Shown here piece after piece: positions 25,116 to 33,100 of a stretch of 64,000 bases of DNA. Where the stretch lies: positions 1 to 64,000 of the forward strand of contig CAWVQA010000079.1 in assembly GCA_963932145.1 (NCBI GenBank), read 5' to 3'. The notes beneath the pieces were generated by a model. That model was not told the DNA's origin. It saw nothing but the letters and a program-made list of their open reading frames with translations, and made no database searches. This DNA is from Acanthosepion lycidas. Its lineage: Eukaryota; Mollusca; Cephalopoda; Sepiida; Sepiidae. Each line of letters starts with the position of its first letter. The first letter of the stretch is position 1. Both the position numbers and the translations under genes were made by a program.

Positions 25116-25958
25116 ATGCTTAAATATGAACCTTCGTTCGAAAAAAAAGAAAAATTACTGCAACTAGAGGAGTCTTTAAAACGAAGTAATAAGGAAAAAA
25201 AATCTGGCATCTCCCTTTCGGCACCGTCTTCCCCTGTCCCAAAAGAGCACCCTAGAGTACCTCCTCCAATTCTCAAATCCTCATGGAAAGTCGAATCTCA
25301 TATGACAACATTGAAGAAAACATCTAAATCATCATCTCCCATCCCTTCCCAAAAGATTTCACCTAAGAAAACCCCCATTAATTCCCCCCATAAAACTGAG
25401 AAAAATAAAAGACAACGCAGTCCTTCATTCGATTCACCTGATGAATTCGTGGAAAAAAAGAAGAAACCAAAACCCATCTACAATACAGGGGAATACGTGT
25501 GCCGAATTTCGAAAGAGGTGGGAAAAAAGGCAGCAATTTATGGCAAAAAAGTTGAAAATATGAAAACTCTTATCAACTTCCGTAAATTTAATAATTTGGA
25601 CGTAGAGGACCCTCGTAATTTTCCAAAGGCAAAGAGGGTCCTAACCGTTGTCCGATCTGGTGTTCCTGGGAAACAGATCCGGTCAATGATGGCAGAGTGC
25701 AACGAGAATTTCGGATGTGTCCCTCCGATGGCTTGCTTCGAGGACGACATGGTGGAGGAATTGAAGCAATTTTGTTCAGGGAGGTTCCCAGTTTTTGTTC
25801 ACCCCTCCCTGTATAGAGCCTTGAAGTTAACTTTCCCCTCGGACATTGGCGGCCTGTCTCCTGATGGTTCCATCAAGAGTGAGATGGGTACTGGTTCATT
25901 GGGAGAGGCCGTCGGTGTCCTCACGCCAGCCATGTTCAATGCAGGAGAGCAACCCTAA
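25116..25958 (+). CDS. LINE ORF1 protein, basic, probably N-terminally truncated
   Basis: The 280 residues shown start at the first Met of the frame, but the frame is open upstream to the element junction at 25007 (about 36 further codons) and has a stop only in the satellite at 24984-24986. The natural start was therefore probably lost with the truncated 5' end. Residues 1-120 are Lys-, Ser- and Pro-rich with many SP/TP pairs and two basic clusters (about 96-101 and 113-119) that could act as nuclear localisation or nucleic-acid-binding signals. Residues 125-245 look more globular. Five Cys are present, but no CCHC knuckle. By position it is the RNA-binding ORF1 protein; I recognise no named domain. 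ORF2 follows in the same frame after 12 nt. Confidence 0.75.
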   Translation: MLKYEPSFEKKEKLLQLEESLKRSNKEKKSGISLSAPSSPVPKEHPRVPPPILKSSWKVESHMTTLKKTSKSSSPIPSQKISPKKTPINSPHKTEKNKRQRSPSFDSPDEFVEKKKKPKPIYNTGEYVCRISKEVGKKAAIYGKKVENMKTLINFRKFNNLDVEDPRNFPKAKRVLTVVRSGVPGKQIRSMMAECNENFGCVPPMACFEDDMVEELKQFCSGRFPVFVHPSLYRALKLTFPSDIGGLSPDGSIKSEMGTGSLGEAVGVLTPAMFNAGEQP

Positions 25959-25970
25959 TCGGTTTTCATC

Positions 25971-26888
25971 ATGTCTCTCTGGTTAGCAAGTCTGAATGCC
26001 CGAGGCCTGAGGTCGGAGTCTCGCAGGGCGAGGCTCTCTCGTGACCTTCAGCGTCTTGGGGTGAATATTTGTTGTATACAAGAGACCCGTTTTTCTACTC
26101 ATGACTATGAGAACATACTGTCTAGGGGGTTCTCTCTCTTTTCAGCTTGTTTTGATGGCCGCTCGAGAGGTGTCTCTTGGCTGGTAAGCAAGTCTTTGAA
26201 GGCTGCGTGTGTTCTTGTCTTCGCGGATCCGGCGGGCAGGCTTTGCGTGTTGGATGTTACCATAAAGGATAAGGCTCTTCGTCTCATTGGGGTTTATGCG
26301 CCCAATGTCCATTCTGAGCGGCCTGCTTTGTTTCGGCAGATCGAGCCGTTTTTGACGACATCACGGCGGGTAGTTTTAGTGGGTGATTGGAATGCCGTCC
26401 TTGATCCCGATATAGATCGTATAGGGCCAAATTCGGGTACTAACAACCAAGGCGTTAAACAGTTTCGGGACTTTATCGTCGGGTTTGATCTTGTCGATAA
26501 GTACCGAAACGAACACCCTCGGAAATTAGTGTGGACTTGGACAAATAGTGGCGGCTTGGCTAGTTATCTAGACCGAGTCTTAGTTAAGAGAGTCGAGGTA
26601 GGGCTCTTAGGGTGTCCAAGTTTCCATGAGATAGTTTATTCGGATCATAGGCTTGTCCGGGTCCGTGTAAACTTAGATAAACCTAGGGTTAGGATGGCTG
26701 GCTACTGGAAATTAAACTCATCATTATTTGGTGAGCAAGATTTCCGGGACCAGCTGCTACTAATGATACAGAGGGAACTGACGGGAGCGGTTATAGGAAA
26801 TGCCTGGTGGGATAATTTAAAATGCAAAATTAGAACGTTTGTTGCTGATTATAGTCGTCGGCTCAATCTAGATAGATTAGCGGCGTAA
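25971..26888 (+). CDS. ORF2 N-terminal part: APE-type endonuclease
   Basis: This is the start of ORF2. The Met at 25971 directly precedes the fold: SLNARGL (Asn9), QETR (Glu38), VYAPN (Tyr109), GDWN (Asp139, Asn141), SYLDR (Asp201) and SDH (Asp225, His226). These are all the catalytic or metal-binding positions expected of LINE endonucleases of the exonuclease-endonuclease-phosphatase family, so this domain looks intact. It would nick the target DNA to prime reverse transcription. The frame ends at TAA 26886-26888 after 305 residues, beyond the domain. That stop is most likely a nonsense mutation, because the same frame runs on into the reverse transcriptase. It lies 12 nt after the ORF1 stop in the same frame. 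Confidence 0.92.
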   Translation: MSLWLASLNARGLRSESRRARLSRDLQRLGVNICCIQETRFSTHDYENILSRGFSLFSACFDGRSRGVSWLVSKSLKAACVLVFADPAGRLCVLDVTIKDKALRLIGVYAPNVHSERPALFRQIEPFLTTSRRVVLVGDWNAVLDPDIDRIGPNSGTNNQGVKQFRDFIVGFDLVDKYRNEHPRKLVWTWTNSGGLASYLDRVLVKRVEVGLLGCPSFHEIVYSDHRLVRVRVNLDKPRVRMAGYWKLNSSLFGEQDFRDQLLLMIQRELTGAVIGNAWWDNLKCKIRTFVADYSRRLNLDRLAA

Positions 26889-27017
26889 ACGGCTTTAGAA
26901 GAGAAGGTCGATCGGGCGGTTAAATCCCGTGTTAGTGGGGACATAGCCTTAGCTAAGGCGGAGTTGGCCTCCTTGCTTATCAAGAAGGATCAAGCTCTGG
27001 TAGTTAGGGCTAGGTGA
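26886..27017 (+). pseudogene. ORF2 linker between two in-frame stops (TAA and TGA)
   Basis: The frame of the endonuclease continues here for 42 open codons between TAA 26886-26888 and TGA 27015-27017. The reverse transcriptase frame is the same one. Counted through both stops, ORF2 would be 1,147 codons (25971-29414), a normal size for the family, and there is no frameshift. The context agg-tga-aaa suggests that the second stop replaced a Trp codon. Suppression of both stops is possible but unsupported. Confidence 0.75.
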
Positions 27018-27023
27018 AAAAGA

Positions 27024-29414
27024 ATGTCCTCTGAGGCAACGAATATGGCCGCTGAATTGCGCGCAGAGGAAGCTCGGAATGCATCATGTCGACATATCGC
27101 ATGCGTCACATTGCCGGATAAGCGATCCGTGACTACAAACGAGGGCATATGCGAGGCTTTTCGTGACTACTTTCAGGAGCTTTTTACCAGGGAGCCCGGT
27201 CTGAGCCCTGCTCAGTTCGACGCCTATTTAGCTGACTTTCCCTGCCTCGAGGCAGCTGAAGCAGCTAGGTGTGAGGGTCCCATTACAGAGTCGGAAATCT
27301 GGGAAGCGTTGAAACAGGTTGGCCTGGACAAGTCTCCGGGATTAGATGGTCTTCCGTACGAAGTGTACTTGAGGCAGTCGCCCGTTTTTGTTCCGCTGCT
27401 GGCACTGATTTTCGGCAACTGGATGAAGCAGGGGTCTATACCCCAACGCTTCACCAGGGGCGTGATCAAGTTGTTACGCAAGGACAAAAACTGTGGGGAT
27501 GGTTTAGGTAACTTTCGCCCTTTAACTATGTTAAACACAGAGTTAAAGATTTTGGCTAAGATCTTGGCTAACCGTTTGCAGGTTGTCCTGTCTCGTCTGA
27601 TTGGCTCTGAACAGACTTGTGCTGTGAAGGGTAGGTCGATTCAGGATAATCTTCATATGGTACGCCTGATCATCGAGCAAGTCGACAGTGAAGCCGCGCT
27701 GATCAATTTAGATCAGTCCAAGGCCTTCGATAGGGTTGACCATCGTTTTCTGGAGGCTGTTCTTTCGGCGGCCGGTTTCGGGCCGTACTTTCGCACCTGG
27801 ATCCGACTTCTGTATGCGACTCCCGGTGCGCTGGTGGAAGTGAATGGGGTACGATCGGAGCCTTTCGTATTGTCTCGCTCCATTCGTCAAGGATGCCCGC
27901 TGTCGCCTTTGCTTTACGTTCTTGCGTTGGAGCCTTTCCTTCGCAAGTTAAAGGCGAATCCGGTCCTACGCGGAATTGCCCTGCCCGGTGGTAGCACATC
28001 GGCCAAGTATTCTGCCTATGCTGACGACGTTTCGGCTCTTGTGTCGAGCAGAGCCGAGATTGACGAAGTCAGCAAAGAAATCAGTTGTTATGAGATGGTG
28101 ACAGGGGCCAAGATCAACTGCGATAAGTCTGTTGGCTTGCGGTTGGGTGCGTGGAAGGGAGTTTCTCTTCCCGGACCTTTCCACTGGACGGATGGGCCGA
28201 TCAAGATTCTCGGCGTCTGGTTCGGTCCTGATCTCCAGTTGGAGATGAATTGGTCGGAGGTGCGAGGGAAGGCCGAGATCGCAATTAATTTGTGGTCTCG
28301 GAGGAATCTTTCCTTAAAGGGGAAGGCGGAAGTTTGTGTTTCACACATCTACCCAATTCTCCTTTACCGACTCTCGGTGCTTCCACTTCCGTGTGGCACT
28401 TTGCTGGCGTTAGTGAGGCTCTTGTTCTCCTTCTTGTGGGGAGGCAAGGCCGCCAGAGTCACTCGGGGGATCTGTTGCCTTCATCCTTCTGAAGGCGGTC
28501 TAGGCATGCCAAGCATTGAGATTCGTCTCCATATGCTTCGCATTAGATTTCTAGACCGAATGTGTCGCGACTCGGATGAGGACGGCGCCTTCTGGAAGGA
28601 AGACGCCCGTAAGAACTTCCCATCCCTAAGAAGTGTGCACTCGTGCGAGGAAGAGGCCCGCCGTTTACCCCGTGACGAGTGCTCCTTCTATCGCGAATGT
28701 CGACTTGCTCTGAAGCGACTCTTAAGGGCGTCGGATGGCCTCTCCAACGTCCAATCGTTATCTCTTAGGGCATTACATCAAGTATTAGTCAGGGGGTCCG
28801 TTCATGATAATCTGATTGACAGTCTCGGTCTTACGAGGCAGGAGGCTCGCTCAATATGGCCTTGGGCGCCCGGGTTGAAATGTCTCAATAACGATGAGGC
28901 ATCACTCACCTGGCTGGTGATTCGTGGGGCCCTCTGGGTCGCCAAGAGACTCTGCTCAGCTGGCTTGGAGAATTCTCCAAACTGCCGACGTTGTAGTGGG
29001 GAGGTCGAGACCTTGGGTCACGCCTTCTTTCATTGCAGCCAGGTAGTGCCGTTGTGCAAGTTTGTTGAAGGCCTCATGGTCCGCATGCTGCCTGGAAAGT
29101 CCTTTGTCCTTCAGTCCGTTTCCGTTTGTAGCAATGTGGCACCGCGGATGACAAGGGCTGAACAATATGTGTTCCACTGCTTGCTAGGAGTTATGAGAGT
29201 CGTGATTTGGACGACGCGACAGAAGGGATTCTATGGAGGCGAGAAGTTCACCTCTTCCCAACTGATCTTGTACTTTAAGCATCTGCTTAAAGTCAAGATT
29301 AGGACGGAAAGGCAGAAGCTCTCTTCATCAGAATTCAGCAAAAGATGGGTGCATCTTGCGCGCATGTGCCGTGTGAAAGGGGCTGACTTTGAGTGGCATT
29401 TTGATGCCGGTTAG
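27024..29414 (+). CDS. ORF2 C-terminal part: reverse transcriptase and CCHC knuckle
   Basis: 796 residues from the first Met after the second stop; the frame is already open at 27018, so this Met is a position of convenience. The reverse transcriptase core is complete: KSPGLDG (103-109), FRPLTMLN (164-171), LDQSKAFDRVDH with Asp230, RQGCPLSPLL (288-297), YADD (332-335), GAKINCDKS (361-369) and LGVWFG (396-401). The region after it has the long helical thumb or connector usual in L1-like elements and then a C-x2-C-x8-H-x4-C knuckle (654-671, followed by about 125 residues). No RNase H. The chemistry would be target-primed reverse transcription of the element RNA. Its separation from the endonuclease by stops argues that this copy is not autonomous. 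Confidence 0.94.
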   Translation: MSSEATNMAAELRAEEARNASCRHIACVTLPDKRSVTTNEGICEAFRDYFQELFTREPGLSPAQFDAYLADFPCLEAAEAARCEGPITESEIWEALKQVGLDKSPGLDGLPYEVYLRQSPVFVPLLALIFGNWMKQGSIPQRFTRGVIKLLRKDKNCGDGLGNFRPLTMLNTELKILAKILANRLQVVLSRLIGSEQTCAVKGRSIQDNLHMVRLIIEQVDSEAALINLDQSKAFDRVDHRFLEAVLSAAGFGPYFRTWIRLLYATPGALVEVNGVRSEPFVLSRSIRQGCPLSPLLYVLALEPFLRKLKANPVLRGIALPGGSTSAKYSAYADDVSALVSSRAEIDEVSKEISCYEMVTGAKINCDKSVGLRLGAWKGVSLPGPFHWTDGPIKILGVWFGPDLQLEMNWSEVRGKAEIAINLWSRRNLSLKGKAEVCVSHIYPILLYRLSVLPLPCGTLLALVRLLFSFLWGGKAARVTRGICCLHPSEGGLGMPSIEIRLHMLRIRFLDRMCRDSDEDGAFWKEDARKNFPSLRSVHSCEEEARRLPRDECSFYRECRLALKRLLRASDGLSNVQSLSLRALHQVLVRGSVHDNLIDSLGLTRQEARSIWPWAPGLKCLNNDEASLTWLVIRGALWVAKRLCSAGLENSPNCRRCSGEVETLGHAFFHCSQVVPLCKFVEGLMVRMLPGKSFVLQSVSVCSNVAPRMTRAEQYVFHCLLGVMRVVIWTTRQKGFYGGEKFTSSQLILYFKHLLKVKIRTERQKLSSSEFSKRWVHLARMCRVKGADFEWHFDAG

Positions 29415-29435
29415 GCATTAGGATATTGCTTTACC

Positions 29436-29457
29436 TGGGTTGAACTAGAGCAACCCA
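29436..29457 (+). other. Possible stem-loop after ORF2 (copy 2)
   Basis: Seven base pairs, TGGGTTG with CAACCCA, enclose an 8 nt loop. It lies 21 nt after the ORF2 stop. It could be an RNA structure for reverse transcriptase recognition or chance; there is only one independent sequence to judge from, as copy 1 is a duplicate. Confidence 0.4.
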
Positions 29458-30134
29458 TCCAAAATTAGGCTAGTTTAGGTTCATTTGTTGATGTTTAGTT
29501 TCCTTTTATTTTATTTTAGTTAACTTAGCTAGGGTATGTATGCTCATTGGTCCCTTTTATTTCTGTCCCCCCTTTATTTTCTTTAAGTTAATTTACCCAC
29601 CCACCCCTTTTTTCGGTGGTCTGTGATTCTAGTTCTCCGGTGGATGCGGGACGCCTTTCGTTTCGCGTGAATGTTTTCGTATTTGTTGTTGTGTTTGAAT
29701 GTGTGCGTGTTAGTTTGTGTGGGGGATGAATGATTATTTCTTACTATTTTAGTCCCGCATTGATTTCGTCCGGGGAAGTGGTATTTCTGCCATATTAGGT
29801 GATTGTGGGGGGTTTTATTACTAACAATATTTTCTTTAGTTTATTGTAAATAGATTATTATTCATATTGTAAATACACATTGGGGTTCATTTTATTATTG
29901 TTATTCCCCCCCCCCACAGACTTTGAAATGTATATACGGGGATTAGTTAGTACTTTCATAGAGACGATGAGGTATTATGGTGTTTGTAGTTTGGAAGGTA
30001 CGTATGAAAGAGTTCTTTTGGTGTAAGGAAAATTGTACGTACGATTGGGTCAGTGTCTGCGACTAGCTAAGTTAATTTAAGACAGAAGAAGACCGTCCTC
30101 TCCCCATCCCCCCTTTTTTGGCCTTATGCCACAT

Positions 30135-30154
30135 TTCTGTTTAAACAGAATAAA
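30135..30154 (+). other. 3'-terminal palindrome and AATAAA of LINE copy 2
   Basis: A perfect 16 bp palindrome (30135-30150, centre GTTTAAAC) overlaps AATAAA (30149-30154), three bases before the satellite. The position at the extreme 3' end would suit a structure read by the reverse transcriptase more than a normal polyadenylation signal. Confidence 0.6.
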
Positions 30155-30163
30155 TACACATAG

Positions 30164-30175
30164 CGATTTACATGC
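30164..30175 (+). repeat. Target-site duplication, 3' copy
   Basis: CGATTTACATGC repeats 24995-25006. Satellite match begins already at 30158 (acatag), so the duplicated target may be 18 bp. The corresponding site after copy 1 is 3632-3643. Confidence 0.65.
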
Positions 30176-33100
30176 AAAATCTAGCTTTTTTCACTACTTT
30201 TTCAAAGCTAGTTTGTAAATATCAATAACTGTTTGAAAACATTAGAAAAACAATGAAATTATTGAAAATCGAGATGAAATCAATAAAAACTTATTGATTT
30301 TAACTAGTTTCAGAAGTTTTGACAAAGTTTTATTTAAGATTTTATGTTTTACACAACTTTTAATTACATAGCGATTTACATGCAAAATCTAGCTTTTTTC
30401 ACTACTTTTTCAACGCTAGTTTGTAAATATCAATAACTGTTTGAAAACATTAGAAAAACAATGAAATTATTGAAAATCGATATGAAATCAATCAAAACTT
30501 ATTGATTTTAACTAGTTTCAGAAGTTTTGACAAAGTTTTATTTAAGATTTTATGTTTTACACAACTTTTAATTACATAGCGATTTACATGCAAAATCTAG
30601 CTTTTTTCACTACTTTTTCAACGCTAGTTTGTAAATATCAATAACTTTTTGAAAACATTAGAAAAACAATAAAATTATTGAAAATCCATATGAAATCAAT
30701 CAAAACTTATTGATTTTAACTAGTTGCAGAAGTTTTGACAAAGTTATATTTAAGATTTTATGTTTTACACAACTTTTAATTACATAGCGATTTACATGCA
30801 AAATCTAGCGTTTTTCACTACTTTTTCAACGCTAGTTTGTAAATATCAATAACTGTTTGAAACATTAGAAAAACAATAAAATTATTGAAAATCGATATGA
30901 AATCAATCAAAACTTATTGATTTTAACTAGTTTCAGAAGTTTTGACAAAGTTATATTTAAGATTTTATGTTTTACACAACTTTTAATTACATAGCGATTT
31001 ACATGCAAAATCTAGCTGTTTTGACTACTTTTTAACGCTAGTTTGTAAATATGAATAACTGTTTGAAAACATTAGAAAAACAATGAAATTATTGAAAATC
31101 GATATGAAATCAATCAAAACTTATTGATTTTAACTAGTTTCAGAAGTTTTGACAAAGTTTATTTAAGATTTTATGTTTTACACAACTTTTAATTACATAG
31201 CGATTTACATGCAAAATCTAGCTTTTTTCACTACTTTTTCAACGCTAGTTTGTAAATATCAATAACTGTTTGAAAACATTAGAAAAACAATGAAATTATT
31301 GAAAATCGATATGAAATCAATCAAAACTTATTGATTTTAACTAGTTTCAGAAGTTTGACAAAGTTATATTTAAGATTTTATGTTTTACACAACTTTTAAT
31401 TACATAGCGATTTACATGCAAAATCTAGCTTTTTTCACTACTTTTTCAACGCTAGTTTGTAAATATCAATAACTGTTTGAAAACATTAGAAAAACAATGA
31501 AATTATTGAAAATCGATATGAAATCAATCAAAACTTATTGATTTTAACTAGTTTCAGAAGTTTTGACAAAGTTATATTTAAGATTTTATGTTTTACACAA
31601 CTTTTAATTACATAGCGATTTACATGCAAAATCTAGCTGTTTTGACTACTTTTAAACGCTAGTTTGTAAATATCAATAACTGTTTGAAAACATTAGAAAA
31701 ACAATGAAATTATTGAAAATCGATATGAAATCAATCAAAATTTATTGATTTTAACTAGTTTCAGAAGTTTTGACAAAGTTTTATTTAAGATTTTATGTTT
31801 TACACAACTTTTAATTACATAGCGATTTACATGCAAAATCTAGCTTTTTTCACTACTTTTTCAACGCTAGTTTGTAAATATCAATAACTGTTTGAAAACA
31901 TTAGAAAAACAATGAAATTATTGAAAATCGATATGAAATCAATCAAAACTTATTGATTTTAACTAGTTTCAGATGTTTTGAAAAAGTTTTATTTAAGATT
32001 TTATGTTTTACACAACTTTTAATTACATAGCGAATTACATGCAAAATCTAGCTTTTTTCACTACTTTTTCAACGCTAGTTTGTAAATATCAATAACTGTT
32101 TGAAAACATTAGAAAAACAATGAAATTATTGAAAATCGATATGAAATCAATCAAAACTTATTGATTTTAACTAGTTTCAGAAGTTTTGACAAAGTTTTAT
32201 TTAAGATTTTATGTTTTACACAACTTTTAATTACATAGCGATTTACATGCAAAATCTAGCTGTTTTGACTACTTTTTAACGCTAGTTTGTAAATATCAAT
32301 AACTGTTTGAAAACATTAGAAAAACAATGAAATTATTGAAAATCGATATGAAATCAATCAAAACTTATTGATTTTAACTAGTTTCAGATGTTTTGACAAA
32401 GTTTTATTTAAGATTTTATGTTTTACACAACTTTTAATTACATAGCGATTTACATGCAAAATCTAGCTTTTTCACTACTTTTTCAACGCTAGTTTGTAAA
32501 TAAAATAACTGTTTGAAAACATTAGAAAAACAATGAAATTATTGAAAATCGATATGAAATCAATCAAAATTTATTGATTTTAACTAGTTTCAGAAGTTTT
32601 GACAAAGTTTTATTTAAGATTTTATGTTTTACACAACTTTTAATTACATAGCGATTTACATGCAAAATCTAGCTTTTTTCACTACTTTTTCAACGCTAGT
32701 TTGTAAATATCAATAACTGTTTGAAAACATTAGAAAAACAATGAAATTATTGAAAATCGATATGAAATCAATCAAAACTTATTGATTTTAACTAGTTTCA
32801 GATGTTTTGACAAAGTTTTATTTAAGATTTTATGTTTTACACAACTTTTAATTACATAGCGAATTACATGCAAAATCTAGCTTTTTTCACTACTTTTTCA
32901 ACGCTAGTTTGTAAATATCAATAACTGTTTGAAAACATTAGAAAAACAATGAAATTATTGAAAATCGATATGAAATCAATCAAAACTTATTGATTTTGAC
33001 TAGTTTCATAAGTTTTGACAAAGTTTTATTTAAGATTTTATGTTTTACACAACTTTTGATTACATAGCGATTTACATACAAAATGTAGCTTTTTTCACTA

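Larger units (their letters stand above)
25007..30157 (+). mobile_element. Non-LTR retrotransposon (LINE, Tx1/L1-like), copy 2, 5' truncated
   Basis: A 5,151 bp element with the order ORF1, ORF2 (endonuclease, reverse transcriptase, CCHC knuckle), 3' UTR. It lies in satellite DNA between matching target-site copies, has no LTRs and no terminal inverted repeats, and its base composition is far richer in G+C than the satellite. The ORF1 frame is open right to the 5' junction without an upstream Met, as expected if reverse transcription stopped early. The Tx1/L1-like call rests on the reverse transcriptase stretch from RQGCPLSPLL to YADD, on the absence of RNase H, and on the late CCHC knuckle. 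Tx1-group elements are known for target-specific insertion. The exact 3' end is uncertain by a few bases because acat can belong to element or satellite. Confidence 0.93.
29415..30157 (+). other. 3' UTR of LINE copy 2
   Basis: 743 bp without a coding region. It carries polypyrimidine stretches, a run of ten C (29906-29915), a possible stem-loop close to the ORF2 stop, and a terminal palindrome with AATAAA. The word taaatacacat occurs at the very end (30151-30161, running into satellite) and also inside the UTR (29870-29880). No poly(A) tail is present. Confidence 0.85.

Noticed and set aside
24967-25167. 66-residue ORF across the satellite-LINE junction
   Set aside because: It starts in satellite and ends in ORF1 in another frame; it is a chance fusion.
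25091-25276. Antisense ORF over the start of ORF1
   Set aside because: It is opposite to the Lys/Ser-rich coding sequence and has no independent support.
1-30157. The two identical 3.6 kb segments as LTRs of one large element
   Set aside because: They contain endonuclease and reverse transcriptase coding sequence of a LINE and its 3' UTR, and the interior is satellite. They are duplicates of one LINE, not LTRs.
25007-30157. R2-type or RTE-type LINE
   Set aside because: The N-terminal APE endonuclease excludes R2-type elements with a restriction-like endonuclease. Two ORFs, the long C-terminal region and the CCHC knuckle fit L1/Tx1 better than RTE.
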